A stretch of 64,000 nt of DNA from contig NZ_LXTW01000032.1 of NCBI RefSeq assembly GCF_001679005.1, positions 248,001 to 312,000 on the forward strand, in the 5' to 3' direction. The notes under the pieces were generated by a model that saw nothing but the letters and a program-made list of their open reading frames with translations, was not told the DNA's origin and ran no database searches. Shown piece after piece: positions 42,694 through 52,178 of the stretch (position 1 is its first letter; the number at the start of each line of letters is the position of its first letter). Position numbers and translations under genes: made by a program. This DNA is from Moraxella nonliquefaciens (lineage in GTDB: Bacteria; Pseudomonadota; Gammaproteobacteria; Pseudomonadales; Moraxellaceae).

Positions 42694-43560
42694 TCACAAG
42701 AATTTTGTCATGAGTCTCAATGGCAAATATTTCATGCCCAATCCAATCGGTAGCCATGGCCATGCAGGAACATAGGCTTCATCAACCTTAGCTTCAATGG
42801 CTTTGACAATCACATCCGCCCCTTCATCTTCTTCAACTTCAAAAGGCAAGTATTTTACCCCAATATTTAGGTCAGTACGCACATAACCAGGATAGATGGT
42901 AGACACGGTAATCGGCAATTTTTCTCTGATGGTGTCGGCTCTTATCCCCTCGGCAAGCCTTGCCAATCCTGCTTTGGCAGCGGCATACGTGGTCAAGTGG
43001 CGTGGCAAACCACGTACCGCTGACATGCTGGATATGACCACCAAATGTCCGCTATTTTGACGGCGAAAAACCCCCATAGCAGCTTCACACTGGGCAAGAG
43101 CAGAGATAAAATTAATCTCAGCGGTCGCACGGTTGATGGCAAATCGTCCATGACCAATGACACGACTGTCGCCCACACCTGCGTTTACAATAATTTTATC
43201 AAGTTTACCGCCATCATGTTGCACATTTGTAACAAAATCTTCAAATACAGTAAAGATATCGTCATATACCGTAACATCAAGCGTACGCACATAGACTTTA
43301 ATACCAAACTCTTTTTCCAATTCTGCTTTTAGGATATTTAAGCGATCAAGCCGTCTGGCACAAATCGCCAAATCATAACCCAAAAAAGCAAACTTGCGAG
43401 CCATCATCGCTCCAAGTCCAGAGCTTGCCCCTGTAATCAGCACAGTTTTACCCTGACCGATGCCACGAATGTCATCTAAATCTTTGATTTTGCTAAATTT
43501 ATTAGCAATAACTCGTCCAAGTCTATCAGCTTTGGCAAAGGCTTCTTCCAGTTTTTTCAT
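42694..43560 (-). CDS. Short-chain dehydrogenase/reductase
   Basis: 288 residues. Rossmann motif T-G-A-S-S-G-L-G (about 42-49), N-A-G-V-G-D near 126, catalytic serine in V-V-I-S-S-M-S and the catalytic Y-A-A-A-K. Classical SDR of the long-N-terminal kind: the first 35 residues (K-K-L-E-E-A-F-A-K-A-D-R-L-G-R) are extra. A basic C-terminus (L-R-L-M-T-K-F-L) hints at membrane contact. Substrate unknown. Confidence 0.9.
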   Translation of the reverse strand: MKKLEEAFAKADRLGRVIANKFSKIKDLDDIRGIGQGKTVLITGASSGLGAMMARKFAFLGYDLAICARRLDRLNILKAELEKEFGIKVYVRTLDVTVYDDIFTVFEDFVTNVQHDGGKLDKIIVNAGVGDSRVIGHGRFAINRATAEINFISALAQCEAAMGVFRRQNSGHLVVISSMSAVRGLPRHLTTYAAAKAGLARLAEGIRADTIREKLPITVSTIYPGYVRTDLNIGVKYLPFEVEEDEGADVIVKAIEAKVDEAYVPAWPWLPIGLGMKYLPLRLMTKFL

Positions 43561-43592
43561 AAATAACCCAAATCATATGTTAAAATCAATGA

Positions 43593-43619
43593 AAAAGCGA
43601 ACAACCATTGTCCGCTTTT
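43593..43619 (-). terminator. Intrinsic terminator of sohB
   Basis: Minus-strand arms AAAAGCGGACAA / TTGTTCGCTTTT (one G-T pair) around a TGG loop, with T residues after. Confidence 0.7.
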
Positions 43620-43715
43620 AATTATCTGCAAAAAGTTGAATGGTGTATATTTTACATCATTTTTATCAAAATTTTAAGTAAAATAATGTGTACATTCAAT
43701 CACTTGTAATATCGT

Positions 43716-44687
43716 TTAGGGGCGTTGATATTTGGTCAGTTGCTCCCCCAACGATGACACCATATGACCAACCATCTCACCTGCTTTGATGCCTACTTGC
43801 TCAGATAGCCCCAATTTTTCTACCAAAGTTGGTTTGGTGCGAGTGTGTAACACCAAAACCTCATGCTCTTTGATAAGTTCAAGCACATAGCCATCAGATG
43901 TACCAATCGCATCAATCAGCCCCAAATCAAGCGCATCTTGTCCAAACCAAATCTCACCTGTGGCAATCTTCTCCACATCCAGTTTTGGACGGTGTTTTTT
44001 GACAAAAGTTTTAAACAGTTCATGAATGCGTTCAATATCTGCTTGGTGTTTGGCACGGTCTTCATCATCATTTTCACCAAATATGGTTACAGTACGTTTG
44101 TACTCGCCTGCTGTGAACATCTCATAACCAATGTTATGCTTTTTTAGAAGTTCATGAAAGTTGGGAAGTTGGCTGACCACGCCCACCGAACCGATAACAG
44201 CGAAGTCGCTTGCGATGATTTTGTCCGCCACACATGCCATCATATAGCCGCCACTTGCTGAGATTTTATCCACACAGACAGTAAGGATAAGCCCTGCATC
44301 TTTAATGCGAACCAGTTGGGCTGCCGCCAGACCATAGGCATTCACTTGACCGCCACCACTTTCCAAGCGTATCACCACCTCATCGCCTGCTTTTGCTGAA
44401 CTGACAATTACGCTAATCTCTTCACGCAGATGAGCCACCGCAGATGCTTTAATGTCCCCATCAAAATCCAGCACAAAGACACTCTTATTGTCATCTGTTT
44501 TAGGGTCTGTTTTGTCTTTAACCTTATTTTTGGCTTTTTTGCACAGTTTGCCAAACAGACCGCATTTTTTGTCGTCTTTTTGGCTGTTTTTTAGAGCGTC
44601 TTTTAGTTGCCCTTGGCGTTTGTCTTGGAGCTTATTAAGATGAATAATGGACAATTCGGTGGGTTTTTTAGATGAATGAAACAGCAT
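43716..44687 (-). CDS. sohB: SohB-like peptidase S49
   Basis: 323 residues. Serine peptidase of the SppA/SohB family, with R-L-E-S-G-G-G-Q-V and the catalytic serine in I-S-A-S-G-G-Y-M-M-A (about 147), and the catalytic lysine in A-G-E-Y-K-R-T-V-T. E. coli SohB begins with a membrane anchor; this protein starts M-L-F-H-S-S-K-K-P and goes straight into a charged, Lys-rich stretch (K-L-C-K-K-A-K-N-K-V-K-D-K), with no hydrophobic helix in the first 70 residues. It may be cytoplasmic, or the family in this genus may lack the anchor. Follows the antiporter gene by 97 bases on the same strand. Confidence 0.88.
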   Translation of the reverse strand: MLFHSSKKPTELSIIHLNKLQDKRQGQLKDALKNSQKDDKKCGLFGKLCKKAKNKVKDKTDPKTDDNKSVFVLDFDGDIKASAVAHLREEISVIVSSAKAGDEVVIRLESGGGQVNAYGLAAAQLVRIKDAGLILTVCVDKISASGGYMMACVADKIIASDFAVIGSVGVVSQLPNFHELLKKHNIGYEMFTAGEYKRTVTIFGENDDEDRAKHQADIERIHELFKTFVKKHRPKLDVEKIATGEIWFGQDALDLGLIDAIGTSDGYVLELIKEHEVLVLHTRTKPTLVEKLGLSEQVGIKAGEMVGHMVSSLGEQLTKYQRP

Positions 44688-44784
44688 GATTTGACCTTTG
44701 CCTTTTTAAATTTAAGTGTGTTAAATAATGGGGTCTGTTTGGTATTTTAAAAGGTGAATCACATAACTTATCATTCTTTACTCG

Positions 44785-46647
44785 TCATTCTTTTTTTGCT
44801 GTATTTTTAAGACCCACACCACGCAGTCTGCCCTGATGATCCACATCACGAACAATCAAACTCCAATGCTCATTTAGTCGCACTTTATCCCCATTGACAG
44901 GCTCAGCATGAAAATGGTTTAGCATATACTCTTCAATGGTCTCATTTTTGTGTTTATTAAATATTTCAATAAGTTCATCATCCATGCCGCTAAGGGTTGA
45001 TTTGGGTGGGGTAAATACCTCAAAAAAATCAAAAGGGGTTTTTTTGGTATTCTTAGATGTGCCAGAGTGGTCGGTTTTGACAAATGACTGTCTGCCACCA
45101 AAAAACGGTAAGTCAGCAATCTTAATATGGGGCGATAACAACCAATCACCATAAAACTCACTTGTTTTTTGGTATTGGGTGGCAGAATTATTAAAAATCT
45201 TTGCCACAGAGCTGGCATTGTCTCCGCTCATGGCGTACCATACCACATCCCCCGCTCGTAAGGCGGTGTCATCATTAACAGCAAGCAAATGCTCATTTCT
45301 TACCACCGCAAACAGATTGACATCTTTGGCATTAAAACGACTTGAAATATTGATGGGGTGTCGCCCAACAGCAAACGCCCCCTTACCCACCTCAAATTCA
45401 TACAAGGTAATATTGGCGTGATCGCCCACCCAAATTTCATGCTCCGCCTTAGGCTCGCTGTCAGTTGGCACCCACACCCCAAAGGCTCGGGACATAAAAG
45501 GAATGGTCGCCCCTTGGGCAAGCAAGGATAAAATCACAAGCCCAAAGGCAATGTTAAATGCCAAAGTTGCTTGGGGAACTGCCATCATAATCGGAATGAT
45601 GGCAAGGGTAATTGGCACTGCCCCACGCAGTCCTACCCACGAGATAAAACCAATCTCACGCCAATTAAACCCAAAAGGCAAAAGACTTGTCATGACCGCA
45701 AAGGGGCGAGCGACAAACAACAAAAACAAAAACACAATCAAAGAATAATGCCAAACCTGCAAAAGGCTAGATGGTGTAACCAGTAGCCCCAACACCACAA
45801 ATAACACCGCTTGCGACAGCCATGCAAAACTGTCCATGACCCTAAGGACGTGTTCGGTAGCACGCACTTTGGTATTGCCAATTGCCACACCCGCCAAATA
45901 CACCGCCAAAAATCCCGAACCGCCCAAAAGGTTGGTTGCCCCAAACACTGCCATACCTGCTGACATTATCAAAATGGCATACATGCCATCTGCCAGATGC
46001 ACCTTGGGCAATAATTTAGACAATACAAAACCTGACATCATGCCCATGACAAGCCCCACGCCAATTTGGGTGGCAAGTAGCGACAAAATCGTCCAGATTG
46101 TCTGGCTTTCAGGGTCAAGATTTAGAGCAATCATGACCGTAACCAGCAAAATCGCCAAGGGGTCGTTCGCCCCCGATTCTAATTCAAGCGTCGCTTGCAC
46201 TCGGTCATTGAGTTTGACCCCACCATTTCTAAGCAGGCTAAAAACAGCGGCAGCATCGGTACTACCAACAATGGCAGCAATCAAAAGCCCCAGCCGCCAA
46301 TCCACTCCCAAAAGATAAGCAATAAAAATCCCAAGTGTCAAGACAGTTGCGATAACACCCCATGTTGCAAGGGTAACAGCAGGTTTTAGCCCCACCCGAA
46401 ACGAATTTAGAGACGTTCTAAGTCCGCCATCAAGCAAAATACAAGCAAGGGCAGCTTGCCCGATAAAATTGGCAAGGGCATACTGCTCAAACTCAATCCC
46501 CAAAATCCCCTCTTCACCTGCCAAAACGCCTACGCCCAAAAAAAATAACAGCAAAGGTACGCCCAAACGAGCCGATAACTGGCTGGTCATAATACTGACA
46601 AAAATTAGCACCGCCGAGACAAGGTACAAAATATTTAGGGTATCCAT
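44785..46647 (-). CDS. NhaP2/CvrA-type K+(Na+)/H+ antiporter
   Basis: 620 residues from ATG 46647, chosen for AGGAG 6 bases upstream; the frame extends into the 9-bp repeat and would add P-N-L repeats. Twelve or so helices of the CPA1 family, with G-S-T-D-A-A-A and N-D-P-L-A-I-L ion-site motifs. A cytoplasmic tail follows: a TrkA-C-like domain (H-A-N-I-T-L-Y-E-F-E-V onwards) and a C-terminal CorC/HlyC-like segment (G-D-K-V-R-L-N-E-H-W-S). This layout matches NhaP2/CvrA, which exports K+ or Na+ against protons and helps volume and pH control. Confidence 0.9.
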   Translation of the reverse strand: MDTLNILYLVSAVLIFVSIMTSQLSARLGVPLLLFFLGVGVLAGEEGILGIEFEQYALANFIGQAALACILLDGGLRTSLNSFRVGLKPAVTLATWGVIATVLTLGIFIAYLLGVDWRLGLLIAAIVGSTDAAAVFSLLRNGGVKLNDRVQATLELESGANDPLAILLVTVMIALNLDPESQTIWTILSLLATQIGVGLVMGMMSGFVLSKLLPKVHLADGMYAILIMSAGMAVFGATNLLGGSGFLAVYLAGVAIGNTKVRATEHVLRVMDSFAWLSQAVLFVVLGLLVTPSSLLQVWHYSLIVFLFLLFVARPFAVMTSLLPFGFNWREIGFISWVGLRGAVPITLAIIPIMMAVPQATLAFNIAFGLVILSLLAQGATIPFMSRAFGVWVPTDSEPKAEHEIWVGDHANITLYEFEVGKGAFAVGRHPINISSRFNAKDVNLFAVVRNEHLLAVNDDTALRAGDVVWYAMSGDNASSVAKIFNNSATQYQKTSEFYGDWLLSPHIKIADLPFFGGRQSFVKTDHSGTSKNTKKTPFDFFEVFTPPKSTLSGMDDELIEIFNKHKNETIEEYMLNHFHAEPVNGDKVRLNEHWSLIVRDVDHQGRLRGVGLKNTAKKE

Positions 46648-46663
46648 CACACTCCTTTTTGGG

Positions 46664-46699
46664 TTGGGTAAATTGGGTAAGTTGGGTAAGTTGGGCAGT
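46664..46699. repeat. 9-bp tandem repeat TTGGGTAAG, about 4 copies
   Basis: TTGGGTAAA, TTGGGTAAG twice, TTGGGCAGT. It lies 17 bases upstream of the antiporter start, probably in its promoter or leader. On the minus strand it would encode P-N-L repeats if translated. Confidence 0.85.
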
Positions 46700-46914
46700 A
46701 TTGTAGGCAAAATCTGATGCGATAAAAAACTTACCTGATAAAATCAATCATCAAAAACTTAACAATAATCAATCATCAAAAGTCAATCAAAAAGGTTAAT
46801 TGTAACACAAAATCACCCCCAACGTGCTAATTTTTAACCAAAAATAAATAATAAAGGTGCAACTTATCTGGTGAATGCCACACACAATGCCTTGACAAAT
46901 TTTTACAAAAAAAC

Positions 46915-46943
46915 TTGCCCAAATTGCATTTTAAAGGCATAAT
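46915..46943 (+). promoter_or_regulatory. Candidate promoter of aspS
   Basis: -35 TTGCCC (46915-46920), 17-base spacer, -10 CATAAT (46938-46943), 60 bases before the start codon. Confidence 0.45.
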
Positions 46944-47003
46944 AACAGGTTTAAACTTTTTCAAAATTTTTCAAAATTAAAGCAACTTTAAAAAGGCAGA
47001 TTT

Positions 47004-48809
47004 ATGGCAATTCGCACACAATATTGTGGCAGTGTTACCGAAAGCTACATTGACCAAAGCATCACCGTTGTCGGTTGGGTACACAGAAGACGAGATCACG
47101 GCGGAGTGATTTTTTTGGACATGAGAGACAGAGATGGACTCTTGCAAGTCGTCATTGACCCTGACACACCAGAGGCCTTTGCTACCGCTGATAAGGCACG
47201 TTCTGAATTCATCCTAAAAATCACAGGGCGTGTGCGTCGCCGTTATGAAGGCACTACAAACCCCAACATGAAAAGCGGTCAAATTGAACTGCTTGCCAAA
47301 GAAATTGAGACCCTTGCCACAAGCGAGACGCCACCATTTCCACTCAACGACGATTTTAGCAACGTCTCAGAAGAGTTGCGTCTAAAATACCGCTTTCTTG
47401 ACATTCGTCGTCCTGAAATGCTTGACCGCTTGCGTTTTCGCTCAAAAGTAACAAGCCTAATCCGCAACTATTTGGATGAACATGGCTTTTTGGATGTAGA
47501 GACACCCATTTTGACCCGTGCCACACCAGAGGGAGCTAGGGATTACCTTGTGCCAAGCCGTGTGTCTCATGGCGAATTTTATGCCCTGCCACAGTCTCCC
47601 CAACTGTTCAAACAACTGCTGATGGTCGGTGGCATTGACCGTTATTATCAAATTGCCAAATGTTTTCGTGATGAAGATTTGCGTGCTGACCGCCAACCAG
47701 AATTCACCCAAATTGACATTGAAACATCATTTCTTGATGACAATGACATCATGGACTTGATGGAGGGTATGACGGTCAAGCTCTTTGATGAACTGTTGGG
47801 CGTCAAATTTGACAAATTCCAGCGTATGCCATATAGCGAGGCCATGCGTGATTATGCCTCTGATAAGCCTGATTTGCGTATTGCCCTAAAACTTGTGGAC
47901 GTGGCGGACATCATGCAAAATGTGGCATTTAAAGTATTCTCTGAACCTGCAACAGACCCCAAAGGTCGTGTGGTCGCCCTACGCATTCCCCAAGGTGCTA
48001 AGATTAGCCGCAAACAGATTGACGACTACACCAAATTTGTTGGTATTTATGGGGCAAAAGGTTTGGCATACATTAAAGTCAATGACGCATCTAATATCAA
48101 CAACGGCGTGGACAAAGAAAGCGGATTACAATCACCAATCATCAAAAACATGAGCGATGATGTGCTTGCCGAACTCATCAAACGTACAGGTGCCGAAGAT
48201 GGTGATATCATTTTCTTTGGTGCTGACAAAGCCAAAGTGGTCAACGACGCCATGGGAGCATTACGCGTTAAAATCGGTCATGATTTAAATCTACTAACAA
48301 AAGAATGGGCACCGCTATGGGTTGTAGATTTTCCCATGTTTGAAGAGACCGATGATGGAAAGTGGACATCTGTTCATCATCCTTTTACCAAACCAAAAGG
48401 TACGGTAGATGAGATGAAAAACAATCCAGAGAGTGCCCTATCGGTTGCCTATGACATGGTACTAAACGGTACAGAAATTGGCGGTGGCTCACTGCGTATT
48501 AATACCTTAGAGATGCAAAAAGCGGTCTTTGAGGCGTTGGGCATTAGTGAAGCCGAAGCCGAAGAGAAATTTAGCTTCCTACTAAATGCTCTAAAATACG
48601 GAGCACCGCCACATGGTGGCTTGGCATTTGGTCTTGATCGTCTAGTCATGCTCATGACAAAAGCAAGCTCTATTCGTGATGTCATCGCCTTTCCTAAGAC
48701 CAAAACGGCAGAATGCCCACTTACCGAAGCGCCTGCTGGTGTGGATGCTAAGCAACTGCGTGAACTTGGCATTCGTGTGCGTGAAAAAGAAAAGGTACAA
48801 CAATCATAA
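47004..48809 (+). CDS. aspS: Aspartyl-tRNA synthetase
   Basis: 601 residues, normal for the bacterial-type enzyme. Charges tRNA with aspartate. N-terminal OB-fold (V-V-G-W-V-H-R-R-R-D-H-G-G), class II motif 2 (F-R-D-E-D-L-R-A-D-R-Q-P-E-F) with the flipping-loop region, the bacterial GAD insertion domain in the middle, and motif 3 (G-G-L-A-F-G-L-D-R). Heads a long plus-strand block that continues with LOS genes and ends at aroC, though the spacing after it (106 bases) may hold a separate promoter. Confidence 0.98.
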   Translation: MAIRTQYCGSVTESYIDQSITVVGWVHRRRDHGGVIFLDMRDRDGLLQVVIDPDTPEAFATADKARSEFILKITGRVRRRYEGTTNPNMKSGQIELLAKEIETLATSETPPFPLNDDFSNVSEELRLKYRFLDIRRPEMLDRLRFRSKVTSLIRNYLDEHGFLDVETPILTRATPEGARDYLVPSRVSHGEFYALPQSPQLFKQLLMVGGIDRYYQIAKCFRDEDLRADRQPEFTQIDIETSFLDDNDIMDLMEGMTVKLFDELLGVKFDKFQRMPYSEAMRDYASDKPDLRIALKLVDVADIMQNVAFKVFSEPATDPKGRVVALRIPQGAKISRKQIDDYTKFVGIYGAKGLAYIKVNDASNINNGVDKESGLQSPIIKNMSDDVLAELIKRTGAEDGDIIFFGADKAKVVNDAMGALRVKIGHDLNLLTKEWAPLWVVDFPMFEETDDGKWTSVHHPFTKPKGTVDEMKNNPESALSVAYDMVLNGTEIGGGSLRINTLEMQKAVFEALGISEAEAEEKFSFLLNALKYGAPPHGGLAFGLDRLVMLMTKASSIRDVIAFPKTKTAECPLTEAPAGVDAKQLRELGIRVREKEKVQQS

Positions 48810-48915
48810 AACCCATGACCAAATGAGAGTTTTATCCGTCCTAAATTTGTCAAAGCAAATTTGCCAAAGGATGCAATAAGACCCATTCATGATAAATTGA
48901 TGGATTTAATGATTT

Positions 48916-49830
48916 ATGCTTAATCTTATCAAATTCGTGCCAATGCCCTTATTGGAGGTGTTGGCTCGTTTTGTGTCTTATCTTGTCAGATGGTCAAATG
49001 CCAGTATTTACCGCAGTATCTGCACCAATCTGATGCTTATTCATCCTTTTATGAATGACAAGGAGCGAGATGGGCTTGCTTTTATCATCCTACAAAATCA
49101 ACTTATCAGCACCCTAGACAGTGCCAAAAGCTGGGTAATGCCCCCCAAATGGTCAATCGCTCAAATCAAAACGGTGCATCACCGTGAGATTTTGGAGCGT
49201 GGCTTTGCCAATTCCAAGGGGCTGATTTTGGTTGTGCCACACATCGGCACCTGGGAGATGATGAACGCATGGCTGTGTGGTTTTGGTGATTTGATGATTA
49301 TGTACAAGCCATCTGACAATCCTTATCTTGACCAATTCATCCTAAATGGTCGCCAAAGGCTGTCCGCCACACTCGTCCCCACTGACAGCACAGGCGTTAA
49401 AGCAATTTTTAAAACGCTAAAATCAGGCGGATTTACCGTGATTTTGCCTGACCATGTGACTGATAAAAATGGTGGAGAGATTGTGCCATTTTTTGGCATT
49501 CCCACCATAACAGGCACGCTCACCACAAAACTTGCCCAAAAAACAGGTTGTGCGTTGGTTGGTTTGGTCTGTATCAAGGGTAAGGCGGGATTTGAGGTTT
49601 TTTGTTATGATTTAACCTGCCCAAATTTATACAATAAAAGCGATATCATCGCCACCACTGCCCTAAACAAAAGCATGGAGATGATGATAAATGAACATTT
49701 TAGCCATTATATGTGGGGTTATCGACGCTTTAAAAATACACCTTTTGGTGATAACCCCTATCTGTTGCCTTTTGATGATTTGCACGCAAAAATAAAATCT
49801 TATAAAACAAAAAACAAGGAAAATCCATGA
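48916..49830 (+). CDS. Lipid A late acyltransferase (LpxL/LpxM-like)
   Basis: 304 residues. Lysophospholipid acyltransferase-type fold with the catalytic H-x4-E motif in V-P-H-I-G-T-W-E (about residue 112) and the substrate region F-P-D-H-V-like I-L-P-D-H-V-T-D-K. N-terminal membrane helix-like stretch (L-L-E-V-L-A-R-F-V-S-Y-L-V). It should add a secondary acyl chain to lipid A. Overlaps the next glycosyltransferase by 4 bases (ATGA). First gene of the LOS cluster. Confidence 0.9.
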   Translation: MLNLIKFVPMPLLEVLARFVSYLVRWSNASIYRSICTNLMLIHPFMNDKERDGLAFIILQNQLISTLDSAKSWVMPPKWSIAQIKTVHHREILERGFANSKGLILVVPHIGTWEMMNAWLCGFGDLMIMYKPSDNPYLDQFILNGRQRLSATLVPTDSTGVKAIFKTLKSGGFTVILPDHVTDKNGGEIVPFFGIPTITGTLTTKLAQKTGCALVGLVCIKGKAGFEVFCYDLTCPNLYNKSDIIATTALNKSMEMMINEHFSHYMWGYRRFKNTPFGDNPYLLPFDDLHAKIKSYKTKNKENP

Positions 49831-50573
49831 CCAACAACCGCTATGTGATTTGCATGAAATGGGGAAGCAAATATGATGCACAGTATGTCAATCGTCTGTA
49901 TCATATGGTAAAACGCCATTTAACCCTTGATTTTCAGATGGTATGCTTAACCGATGACAGCACAGGCATTCACAAAGACATCAAATGCTACCCCATTCCA
50001 GAGCTAAACCTGCCTGCAAATCTGCCCGAACGTGGCTGGAAAAAGCTCACCACCTTTAAGCCAGAATTGTATGATTTAAAAGGTGTGGCGTTGTTTTTGG
50101 ACATTGACATTGTCATCGTGGATAATATAGACTGTTTTTTTACGCATAAGGCTACACATGACGACAGCGTGATGATTATTAGAGACTGGAAAAAACCATG
50201 GCGAATGGTAGGTAACAGCTCGGTGTATCGCTTTAAAGTGGGGCAAAATACTTATCCGAACTTACTTTATCATTTTGAACAAAATTTTGAACAAATCAGA
50301 CAACAATTCCGCCACGAACAGGCATTTTTATCCAACTACCTGCGAGAACATCATCATTTAGAATATTGGGACAGTTCATGGTGCGTCAGTTTTAAATATC
50401 ACTGCCTACAAAAACTCCCCATGGCGTATTTTGTGCCACCCAAAAAACCGCATGGGGCAAAAATCATCATCTTTCATGGTGAGATTAATCCACCAGATGC
50501 CATCACAGGTGGGGGCGGTAAATGGTATCGTCATGTTTTGCCAAGTGATTGGATTAAGGATGCTTGGCAATGA
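49827..50573 (+). CDS. LOS glycosyltransferase, DxD-type
   Basis: 248 residues. A D-I-D-I-V motif near residue 90 (L-F-L-D-I-D-I-V-I-V-D-N) fits a metal-binding nucleotide-sugar transferase of the GT-A fold, with late G-K-W-Y-R-H. Close homologues are usually called glycosyl transferase without a defined activity; I cannot name the sugar. Its start overlaps the acyltransferase stop and its stop overlaps the next start, each by ATGA, so translation is coupled along the cluster. Confidence 0.75.
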   Translation: MTNNRYVICMKWGSKYDAQYVNRLYHMVKRHLTLDFQMVCLTDDSTGIHKDIKCYPIPELNLPANLPERGWKKLTTFKPELYDLKGVALFLDIDIVIVDNIDCFFTHKATHDDSVMIIRDWKKPWRMVGNSSVYRFKVGQNTYPNLLYHFEQNFEQIRQQFRHEQAFLSNYLREHHHLEYWDSSWCVSFKYHCLQKLPMAYFVPPKKPHGAKIIIFHGEINPPDAITGGGGKWYRHVLPSDWIKDAWQ

Positions 50574-51367
50574 ACCAACACTCAAAGCAATACCCCCTAT
50601 CGGTCGTCATGATTGTCAAAAATGAAGCCAAAAATTTGGCAATCAGCCTGCCTGCCTTAGACGGATTGGCGGACGAGATTATCATCTTAGATAGCGGTAG
50701 CACCGATAATAGCAGACAAATTGCTGAGCAATATGGGGCAAAATGGCACGTCAATACCGACTGGCAAGGTTTTGGCAGACAAAGACAGCTCGCCCAATCC
50801 TATGCCACAGGCGAGTGGATACTTGCCCTAGACGCCGATGAAGAAATTAGTGAAGAGCTAAAAAATAGCATTTTGGCAGTTACCAAAACCAAACCTAATA
50901 ATACCGTTTATGGTCTAAAACGCTTGGATTTTATCTTAGGTCATCAGATTGATAATCCGTATTGGGGAGTAAAATCTTATTGGCGACTCTATCCAAAAAG
51001 ATTTAATTTTAATAATTTACTAGTGCATGAATCCTTAGGCACACAAAATGCCAACACACAAAGTTTATCAGGATTTTTAAATCATCATACCGCCCCTAAT
51101 TTAGAGTTTTTGTTAAATAAACGCCTAGAATATGCTAAGATATGGGCAGAAGATAGACACAAAAAAGGCAAAAAATCCAGCCTGCTAAAAATAATCAGCA
51201 ATCCATTATGGCAATTTATTCGTCAATATTGGATTGATGGGCGTTTTTTACAAGGAAGATATGGTTTGATTTATTCATTGATTTTTACACAGTATACCTT
51301 TAATAAATATTTATTTTTATGGCAATATAACCAAAGGATAAAAAATAATGAAAATATATATTATTAA
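50570..51367 (+). CDS. Family 2 glycosyltransferase, WaaE/KdtX/LgtF-like
   Basis: 265 residues from ATG 50570 (overlapping the previous stop). Family 2 layout: S-V-V-M-I-V-K-N-E-A-K-N-L at the start, I-L-D-S-G-S-T-D-N-S near 40, and L-A-L-D-A-D-E-E-I near 88 holding the DxD metal motif. Q-R-Q-L-A and the C-terminal basic helix fit the core-oligosaccharide enzymes WaaE/LgtF that add glucose to heptose or Kdo near the inner core. Moraxella LOS has a glucose-branched Kdo core, which fits. The specific linkage is not proven. Confidence 0.88.
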   Translation: MNQHSKQYPLSVVMIVKNEAKNLAISLPALDGLADEIIILDSGSTDNSRQIAEQYGAKWHVNTDWQGFGRQRQLAQSYATGEWILALDADEEISEELKNSILAVTKTKPNNTVYGLKRLDFILGHQIDNPYWGVKSYWRLYPKRFNFNNLLVHESLGTQNANTQSLSGFLNHHTAPNLEFLLNKRLEYAKIWAEDRHKKGKKSSLLKIISNPLWQFIRQYWIDGRFLQGRYGLIYSLIFTQYTFNKYLFLWQYNQRIKNNENIYY

Positions 51368-52178
51368 TTTAGAACAATCAACTGACAGATTAGAATACCA
51401 AATCAAACAATTTGAAAGATTGGGTTTAAATTTTGAGAGATTACCTGCTGTTTGTATCAATGATATTTCAGAAAAGTTTTATTTATCCCATATTAAATAT
51501 GGCCAACGATTAATGAAGCAAAGCGAGATGGCATGTTTTTTAAGTCATAAAAAAGCATGGTCATTGGTATTAAAAAAAAACGAACCTTGTGTTATTTTGG
51601 AAGATGATGCTTTATTAACTCATGATTTTACAGATTTATTAAAAGACATAGAAAGTAAAAACATTGATAATCAAGTTGATTTTATTAATTTAGAAGTTCA
51701 ACCCAGAAATAAAGTGGTGAGTCATTCTCCTATTTATTCATTTTTAAATCAAGAATATCATCTCTATGAATTATTTCTTGAAAAAAATGGCACTGGCGGT
51801 TATATTATTTATCCAAATGGTGCTAAAAAGTTACTAAATTATGCTCAAAACAAATTAGGGTTAGCAGATGCTTTTATTTATGGTTGCCCAAATCTAAAAA
51901 AAACCCAAATAGAACCTGCCATACTCTTGCAGGATGTGATTTGTCCAGCATATAATATACCTTTTGGGCCACCTCCACAATCTATTATTGGTACTGTTAA
52001 TAATACGGTTCAATTCCAACCAAATTTATACCATAAAATTTTATTTAAGAAAAATAGAATTTTGACACAATTAAAACTTGGTATTAAAACTTTAATTGCA
52101 CTATCAAAAGGTCAAAAAAGACAAATTATGGTCAATAGAGATAAATTTATACCAAAGGAAGCTAAAAATGACAAATAA
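51348..52178 (+). CDS. Family 25 LOS glycosyltransferase A
   Basis: 276 residues. Family 25 start (I-Y-I-I-N-L-E-Q-S-T-D-R-L), F-L-S-H-K-K-A-W and the metal motif V-I-L-E-D-D-A. It probably transfers galactose in LOS, as family 25 enzymes do in related bacteria. Its start overlaps the previous gene by 20 bases, with AAGGATA upstream. An A9 run (51572-51580) lies inside the coding sequence and one slip would break the frame. Codons are clearly more AT-rich than in the housekeeping genes on either side. Confidence 0.88.
   Translation: MKIYIINLEQSTDRLEYQIKQFERLGLNFERLPAVCINDISEKFYLSHIKYGQRLMKQSEMACFLSHKKAWSLVLKKNEPCVILEDDALLTHDFTDLLKDIESKNIDNQVDFINLEVQPRNKVVSHSPIYSFLNQEYHLYELFLEKNGTGGYIIYPNGAKKLLNYAQNKLGLADAFIYGCPNLKKTQIEPAILLQDVICPAYNIPFGPPPQSIIGTVNNTVQFQPNLYHKILFKKNRILTQLKLGIKTLIALSKGQKRQIMVNRDKFIPKEAKNDK
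51572..51580. repeat. A9 homopolymer inside glycosyltransferase A
   Basis: Nine A residues in frame within L-K-K-N. A one-base slip would end the protein early. In-frame in this sequence. Confidence 0.9.

Larger units (their letters stand above)
46648..47003. other. Intergenic region between divergent antiporter gene and aspS
   Basis: 356 bases. It holds a 9-bp tandem repeat (46664-46699), a 15-bp direct repeat AATCAATCATCAAAA (46742-46756 and 46767-46781) and the aspS promoter. No small gene seen. Confidence 0.6.

Noticed and set aside
45836..46318. 160-codon plus-strand frame opposite the antiporter gene.
   Set aside because: Shadow frame of the antiporter; no homology signature or ribosome site.
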